Below, in pieces: positions 52,501 to 61,500 of a stretch of 64,000 bases of DNA; position 1 is the stretch's first letter; every line of letters begins with the position of its first letter. The translations under genes were made by a program, and so were the position numbers. Under the pieces are notes generated by a model, which had not been told where the DNA came from, ran no database searches, and worked only from the letters and a program-made list of their open reading frames with translations. The stretch spans positions 44,778,395 through 44,842,394 of the forward strand of contig NC_087062.1 in NCBI RefSeq assembly GCF_963678635.1, written 5' to 3'. Origin of the DNA: Symsagittifera roscoffensis. Taxonomy: Eukaryota > Xenacoelomorpha > Acoela > Convolutidae.

Positions 52501-55500
52501 CCGACATAAAACGTTATCACATAACAGGACCTCTCACAGAAACCGCACGAAATCATACTCCCACTCCTGGCCTAACCAACCAGAGAGGACGTCCTGAGCA
52601 TGCTCTATAGCCGGCCTAACCCACCGCGCTACATCCACGCTTTGTGACCACACTTCTATTTTTAATAAGAGGTACTCAAGGGTGAGTAACTCTTCAAAAT
52701 AACCGAACTAAAACAAAAAGCTTTTGTGAAAATAAATAACCAAAATCATAATTAAAACACTGAACTAATAAAAATTTTATAAAAAGTAAATTATACCTTG
52801 CAGTATATAGATCAGCATACAACACCAAAGACGAACATCCAAAGACAAAATGACCCCACTACACTCGAAAAAGAATGGCTAACCACAATCAATATGCCGT
52901 CCACAATCACAACTCAAAAGATTTAGAGTACGACTTGACTTTGCAGAAAAGGACTTCATTGAACTAGACCAATGACCACCTCGATGTTCAAGTATACGTA
53001 CAGATCCGAGTAACCAGGCATCCCCTCCACGCACAATCTCCACGCCATTCCCAGACAACGTCAAACACAAAAGAAGTTCTCTACATGAAACAGAAAAACC
53101 TGTCATAGCCAACCATTCTGAAATCAGATTTGAGTTTGTTGCGAAAACCCAGTCGTTGTCATAAGAAGACACAACGACTGATCCTGGAACTTCTCTAACA
53201 AGAGAACCCAGAAGAAATATGATGTTCGCCAAATACCAACGTCCATCATCCATCCTTTGAATTGCAGAAAGACAATTCTAAAAACTCTGTAAAACCCGGA
53301 TGGGTGGAACCTGATCTAAACTACATTTTATGATTGGATAAATTAGATATTTTACCACTGTAAAGTATTTAATATTAACCAATCATGATCCATCTAACTA
53401 ACAACCCACTTATTTGTAAGTGCTGAAATTACTTGTAATTTCAGCACCAGAGAGATTTGAATTTAACTTAGAAATTAGTTGCCTCTCCAAGAGAACTTCA
53501 GCAGCCGCAATAAACCAGTATACCCTAGATCTATTGAGCCTAGCAGAGACTAGTTAAACAACCTGAGACTAGATAGTATAAGAGTAAGATTAGGATCGGT
53601 ATTAGACTAAGAAATTGCACGAATCTATCCGGCCGAAAATAAGATAGCGTGACGAGCAGACGGTGTACCCTATCCGAAATTACTCTATGAGTTAACCACA
53701 GCGGTTATAACTCAATATGACCACTTACATACAGCCCCTCTGGGCATGGACTCATCAATAGTGATGGTGAATGAGGCTGGAGTGGGGGGAGTGATGAAGG
53801 AGGGGTCATCCTCGTTGACGTCATTCAGTCTCACTGGGATGTACACTGTCGAAGAGAGGGCATCGGGAAACAGACCAGAATTGTCCGTGATCTTCACCTA
53901 TTGTGAATTGATTGCACATAGAGATGAATTTAAAATGCTGACTAGCACATGCCACTATTCTAGTCGGTACGCTATAATTGCATAGCTCTCATTCTTTGCT
54001 TTGAATGAAAAAAAGAGCTAAAGTCCTAAATACAGGTACCCTCAGAAAAAAATTTGACACTAGCTTAACTGAACTTGATAATCAATGTAGAGAAATACGA
54101 CAACGAGTACCGCGACAACTAGCAACAAAAGTTTAGGGAAAGCGACACCTTGCAACGTTTGAAAGGTAAGTTAAAACTTTAGAACTTCGGTAAAAGCCGA
54201 CTTATCTAAGTTTTGTATAAAGTCGTTTACTCAGATTACTTCAATTACAAAAAGATTTCTCAAAATTACAGAACAGCAACAAAACGTTTCTTTCTCATAT
54301 AAAATTAAAATTGATTATTTTCAATTCAAAAAAGGGTCATCAAAAAGGATGAGTACCTGAACTAGGAACTCGTGCACTCCATCCTCGTAACTCAGCAGTC
54401 GATTGGACTTGATTCCGAACTGACATGCACCCTGTGTGTAGTCCAGTGCGAAGCTGTCGTCTCCCGGGTCTCCATTTATGGAAATGATCTCGTACTTGAC
54501 ACTGTTCATGTCATAGGGAGCAGTGGCGTCTGTGTCAGTGCAGATGATGCATATGTCAGTGGTCAGAGAGACGTCCTCTACCAGTACACCTAGAAATCAA
54601 AATTTTCACTGAAACTTCAAGCAAGTTGGTTACTGAAGCTTATTGACACCGTTGTTGTGTCATGTAGCGATCATTTGATCGCAATTTTAAGCACAAAAGT
54701 TTTTAGAGCAAAAATTGGCCGGCTTTGTTTTAATCGCTACAATCGAGTTTAGTTTCAGCAAACCGTCAATCTTTTGGTAAGAAGTTAATATTACTTTTTG
54801 TAAGAATTGAGATACTAAATAAATACTTCAAAACCCAAATACTTCCAAAAATAGAATGTTAAACCAATATGTATCCTCTCAGTTACCATTCTGTTCTTCG
54901 TTGATGTAGTAGGGTGTGTAGGTGGGACCCCCTGTGCACGAAGGCGTGACGTCATTCACATCGCTGACTGAGATGGTGACAGTCACAGTGGAGAATTTGG
55001 TGGAATCACTCGCATCCTCCGCCCTCACTGTCAGAGTCTCAGACGCTACAGTCTCCCTTTAATTAAAAAATGTCAAATAGAAACAAATGCTAACGGCTTG
55101 CAAGTAGCAGAGAAAATTTGGACCGAATTATTTTTGAAAAAAAAAAAATCGGTTACCATTTTTTCCAATTTAAGTCGCTTTTTTATTCATGATTTAGACC
55201 AATAAACGCAGATTGTCCTAGAAATTAAATAAAGGTTCAATTGAATACAGTTATTTTTAAAACACTAACAAGACCGCTGGTATCAGGGCGAAGCCCTGAA
55301 TGTTCAGACTGCCTTTTAAGGTCTATGAAGCAGCAATAACATCAAAAAATTGAATGTGATAGAAAAACGATTTCTAATTTGAGATTTTTTGGGAAAATCA
55401 TCCACCCATATGCCATACAAAGTTACAAACCAGTCAAGGCAAATAACCTTCCTTCAATCAATTTGGAACGATTTATAAGACTGATTAAACCTCCGCTTAC

Positions 55501-58500
55501 CCGTTAATAGCGCGAAATATAATGAGCGTTAATTGTCCCAAATTGGCTAAAGTGGCAATCTGTAACTTTTCCCCACATTTTCAAACCCTCAGCTTTACAG
55601 AAAATAATCACAGTTCTCATGCTCTCAAAATAAAGCTCAAGGCAACAAAACTTTTTGAATGATTACAAAAAATTCCGCCAAAAATGGCTAGTCAAAAAGT
55701 CGAAATTTGTCTGAAAAAAACACCCGAGCACAAATACGAAAATCGGAACAATAACAGATGGATAATGTAATTTTTATCCAAATATAATCGCTAAGCTGAG
55801 CTTCACTACTAATTTCTCACAGCTAAGAATGTATCGTAGTGAAAAAGTCTTACGTTACTTGCTCGCTTAACTCGCTCGAAAATAGACTAAAAAGCAAAAA
55901 TTTCAAACTGATTCTTTTAGAAACATATATAACGTTTTGAAAATTTTGGCTTATGACTGAAGGGTCTCTAAAATGATATATCATTCAACCCCTCCAGATG
56001 ATTAGTTTGCATGGAACAAATTGTTGAAAATTAACGAATAGAAAGTACATGCCCAGCTTCAGTAGTTTGTTCAAAACCCGGGTTGACCTCCAGAGACCGA
56101 AAATGCTATTCATACAATTCCATAAACTAAGTCTATAAAATTTATTACTAATACAAATTTCATCTTGGAAAAATGACCTCAGCGAATTTTTAGAAACTTT
56201 TTTTTGCTTTTGTCATAAATTTTGGTGTATCGTCATAAAAAAAAAATTTGCTCAAAAAATGCTGATCATACAATTTCCTTATATGGAATTTCTATGACTA
56301 GCATTTTTTTATGGCGACAGCAAAATTTGTTAGTGTCAAAATTGACTTAAAAAATCAAATTTTTGTGCATAGCGTAGTCCTAGAAACACAAAAAATGAGT
56401 TTTTTTTTCCATTTCTCTGGATAAAATTTTTACAAGTGTGCTCAAAAGCCTATTTATTTTATATGGCATGTTTTTGTATGCACGATCCATGCATGGTTCA
56501 TTAAAAAATCAATTATTTTCTTTTAAAATCAGCTTTGAAAACTTCTGCCTAAATTTAAAAGGTTGATAAATTCTCTCTATCTTTTGTGTAAGACTTATTT
56601 AAGACAATTGAGGCCGTTTTCAGAGCAGGGCAATTGCTAGACGGTCAAACATTTGGTGTCTCTACTTTCGAGTAACAATTGTCTTTGTCACTTGCGTTCG
56701 GATACGAACGCAACGCAAAAATATTGAGAAAACAAAATTGAACGGAAAACCAAGTTTTTGGTGTATGGAAAAATACTAGTCATACAATTTCCATATATGA
56801 TAAAATACTAGTCATATACCTTTCATTCAATTTTCTGTACTTATGAATTTGAGTGAAAGTGTATAACTAGCATTTTTGATATATGGAAATTGTATGATTA
56901 GCATTTTAGGTCCACCCGGGTAATTGGTAATTAAACATATTATCTGATTTTTCTGTATGAGAATTTTTTTGCACCATAAATTTGATCTCACAAGTTATCG
57001 CATGAAACAATTCAGCGCTACCACTTGACTTATATGCCTAAATATTTTATTTTTTTTACTATAGTAGTTGCAACGATAACGATGGTCGAAGCATTCTGTG
57101 CCACTTGGGCAGTAACCGGATGCTCTGAATATCTTCCCGGTGTTCTGATCACAGGAAATCTGACCAAGATCATGGTGAATTGGAGTTAAAGATGCAACAT
57201 GGCTGTCTTGTCTAGATCTTGTACGACCTTGGCAAGATATAGATTTTTTTAAAAGATCTCGACCTGATTCGATGTTATACATAAAATCGCAAAATTCTGA
57301 TTCTGAAAGTCTTAGATCCAAACTCTTGTCATGGTGTCACGGATCATCAAAACGTGGGCGAGATCATTTTAAGTTTTGCCATAATTGTGGGAAGATCGCA
57401 TTGGTACTCTTAGGCTCATTTGAATCCGTTTTATTGTTCCGACCAATGAAAATGGGGAGGAGTTTTGTATTCAAGTGTGTTTTAGTTTTTTCTTTTTTTC
57501 TTTTTGTTTTCCATGCATATTCAGGTACCACAAATTGGAAAAAAAAAGCAAATTGCCATTCTTCTAAAGTTTTATCATTGTGATAGATTAAAAGCAGGGC
57601 ACGTACAGTAGGAAAATAAACGGGTTGCAATTGTTTTCGATTCCTTTGGTTAATACTAACAAACAAAAATGAGACGAGAGTTAACATCCATAAAATTTAA
57701 CGTACTCAAGTTAATTTTCAAGTCTGAAAATCAAGTAAAAAGTTTTTTGTTTGAAACCATATTTAACACGCAACTTTTTTTTAGGGTTGGTCTAAGCAAA
57801 ATAAATTTAGATTTTTTGTAATATTTTTATAGTACGCAAACAAGTCTTCCAACCGAATCTTCCATACAAAAGTTTGAAGTTAGCGAAAATAATTTTGAGT
57901 TTTAACCTGATATATTTTGAAGCAATTTTCAAGTGCCACATTAAAATGGTGTTCTGAAACGCAGGAAGTTTTTTGGAAAATCATCCAAAAAAGGCGTTTT
58001 TAGAGCCTTTTTGGAAAGTTTTGACCAGAAAATTGCGTTTTTCGGCGCGGGCTACCTCCTCAGAATTAGTATTTTTGGCGTCCCAGGCGCCTTTAGAAAA
58101 ATTTAAGGGTCCGTTAGTCAAAAATGGAAATCTCAAAGTAGTACAAAGGGGGGGGGGGTCGGCAGGGGTTTGAATCCCTGAGAATGGAGAGGCGTCCACC
58201 CCCTCCGCGCCCCGCCCCTAAATCCGCTGGTGGCTCAAGATATTCACCATTTCATCAGCTGCGGTTTTTGTTCCGACTTTTTCTATATTTGTGCTCGAGG
58301 TAAGTTTCGATTTTGTAATGGAACTTTATGCTTCCACAAGCTAAATTTGCTGTTTAGATTCTGTGCTCGAGACAATAGACTCTTAGTTACATGATATAGC
58401 AGGCATGAAATTGAGCGCAACTAGAATGTGTTTGATAGCAGCAACAATGAATTCGTACGTTGCAAACCAACAAATCCAGTATTGGGGCAGTATCCTGAAC

Positions 58501-61500
58501 GAATTTAAAGGTTGACATCTTCTTTGTCATGCCAGTTGTTACCTGTCAATAGTGTCGATGAGCGTGATGATGCATGTGTTGGGGTCTATGGAGAAGTAAG
58601 TGGTGGCAGTGGTGATGGAACACTTGGCGTCATCTGGATTGTTCACGCCCTCCTCGTTCAGCTCTGTCTGGATCTCAGCCTTGCCCACCTGGAAGCCCAC
58701 GTGTTCGTCCTCACGCACCTCGAAGTTGTAACTGGGCTGAAACAGACGCATGAATTTTACACGACAGAAATTAGGAACGAATTTACCGGGAGGGCGAAAA
58801 TTGTTCTTTGGTACAGACCTTTGGTACTATTTTACAACCATTGCGAGTCAGTCCACCACTAAAGTTTTTCTAGAGGCGCCTTGGGTGCCTCTAAACACTT
58901 ATTTAGAGGCGAAGCACACGGTGAACATTTTTTGACTTTTGGCCAAAACTTCCAACAAGTGCTCTAAAACGTCATTTTTTGAGCGTGTTTGAAAATTCAG
59001 ATGCATCGCATGAAACTCTTGCCAAACAGAGTGTCTTGAGTGTTCAGATAGGGCTTGGAAAATAATTTTAGTCAATCTAAGGTCAAAGAAAGCGGCAAAA
59101 TTTGCTTTTCTTTGACAAAATGTTTTACAGGCATAATTACAAAAGCCCACAAAGTCTATAAGCTCCTACATTAAGAAACAGATCGTTTAGGTTGACAATC
59201 TCGTTGGTTTGTGTTTGGCATTGTCAATAAGATGTTGAGAGCATTATGGAGTCTCGAATATAAAGTGGGTGAACCTGTAGGAACTGGGGCGCATATTCGT
59301 TCACATCAGTGACAGAGACATAGACGAGTGCAGTGGCCGAGAGGCAGTTGGGAGCCCCCTGTGAGTCACACACTTTCACGTACAGAATGACGTCACTCGC
59401 TACCTCATAATCCAGTGCATTAGTGGTAGTGGTGATGACACCTGGCAGGAAAACAGAAGAAAAATTAAACTTCATTCGATTTAAACTAAGAAAAACACCC
59501 CGGAATTTAGCTGAATACTTGACCAATGCGTTCCTTTTAAACCTTTAAACAAATCTATACATCATCATCATGGCTTTCAATTTAAAGAGGTTCATAGAAA
59601 ACTGAACCTTTATCGAATATTCCGTATTTGGATTCGATGTATATGGCTCTAAAAGAAAAACTCTACTGTAGTATTGCATTTACTACACTAATTTAAGGCT
59701 TAACTCGACTTTCTATATTTTAAATACCAGTCCATGTTAGATATTTCGGTAATTCGTTCTCTATTGGACTCATATTTTTGTTCCGACTTTCGATACGAAA
59801 GTAACGGAAAATTTGTGCTCAGGTGGGTTTTTTTTCTTCAGACAAATTTCGACTTTTTAACTAAGTCATTTTTGGCGGAATTTTTTTATATCATTTGAAA
59901 AGTATTGTTGTCCTGAGCTCAAATTTGAAAAGATATTACACCTGTGATCATTTTTCGTAAAGTTACGGGGGTTTAAAGATTGTCGATTCGGCCAATTTGG
60001 GACAATAAACGCGCGACATGTTTCGCGTTATTAACGCGTAAACGAGATTTAATCCGTCTTAGATATTGTTCCAAATTGTTTCAAGGAAGCTTATATGCCA
60101 TAATTGATTTATTAATAGGAGCAAAATTTATCACTTTGGAGTTAATATGGCGTGTGGGGGATGTTTTTTTACAAAAATTCTCAATTTTGTTTTTAATTTT
60201 ATAATTTTTTTTTATTTTTAAATTTTTCATGTTGTTACTGCTCCATAGACCTTAAAAAGCAGTCAGAAGATTCAAGTCTTCGCCCTGGTACGAGCAGGCT
60301 TGTTTGTTATCGTAACTTTTAATTCAACCTCCTTTTCTTAACTACAATCTTTTAACGCGAGATTAAATCCGTCTTAGAAATCGTACCGATTTGGTTTAAA
60401 GAAGCTTATTTGCCTTAATTGATTTGCTACAAGGAGCGAAATCTATCCTTTTGTACTTTATATGGCGTGTGGGGGGATGATTTTTATTAAAAAAAAAATT
60501 TCAAACTTTAGAAAAAAAAATTTTCATTTTGTTTCATTTGATAAAATTTTTTAATGTTATTACTGCTCCATAAATCTTGAAAGGCTGTCTGAACATTCAG
60601 GGCTTCGCCCTGATACGAGCACTCTTGTTTCAATTCAAGTTTTCAGAATTGAGTTAGGAAACATTTCACATGCTTTATCATTTTAACTTGTATATAACGT
60701 AAAATAAATCCCTCAAATTATAGGATACAGTTATTCAAACTTTTATACTCTCCTTTTTACTTTTATATCCACCCATTAAAATTTATATGCCTTATAACTA
60801 CTTTTCTAACTCTGAGGCAGATCGAAAAGATCTATGGTATAAAATGAGACTAAAAACGTTACTTAAAATTACTAGGAAAAACAAGATACGATATATGACC
60901 GTGCCTTATTGTTCCGACTTTCGTAATGAAATCAACGGATTATTTGTGCTCGGGGTGGGTTTTTTTCTTCAGACAAATTTCAAATTTCTAACTAGACATT
61001 TTGACAAATTTTTTTATCATTCGAAAGCTATTGTTGTCTTGAGCCTAAATTTGAAAAGACATCTCACCTGTGATCATTTTTTGTAAAATTATGGGGGTTT
61101 AAAGATAACCATTTTGGCCGATTTGGGACAATTAACGCGCGATATATTTCGCGCTACTTACGCGTAAGCGGAGACTTAATCCTTTTTAAAAACCTTTCCA
61201 AATTGGTTAAAGGAACCTTTTATGCCATAATTTATTTGTTAATAGGAGCAAAACTTATCACTTTGGACTTAATATGGCGTGTGGGAGGATGTTTTTACAA
61301 AAGTTTTCCATTTTTTTAAATTTAGTTTTGTTACATTTAAATTTTTCATGTTATTGCTGCTCCATAGAACTTAAAAGGCAATCGGAACATTCAGGGCTTT
61401 GCCCTGATTTGAGCGGTCTTGCTTCTCTTAGTGAGCTACCGGCCCCACCAAAATGACTATTGTGTTGGACATTGCAGATCCGGGAGTAATAATTAGAGTC

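Larger units (their letters stand above)
34871..53714 (+). mobile_element. Ty3/gypsy-like LTR retroelement with env-like block, 18.8 kb, recent but broken
   Basis: Two 410 bp direct LTRs (34871-35280, 53305-53714), TGG at the start and CA at the end, are flanked by the 4 bp target duplication ATAT (34867-34870, 53715-53718). Order inside: leader with TGG primer-site start two bases after the LTR, small basic frame, gag-like block, protease, reverse transcriptase, RNase H, integrase, extra frames, env-like block, further frames, purine-rich tract, 3' LTR. Protease before reverse transcriptase and integrase last is the Ty3/gypsy order. The LTRs differ at about three positions, so insertion was recent. 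Its plus strand is rich in A and poor in G, unlike the host exons. Several reading frames look interrupted, perhaps five to ten breaks by eye, so it appears non-autonomous. It is much longer than most relatives. Confidence 0.93.
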
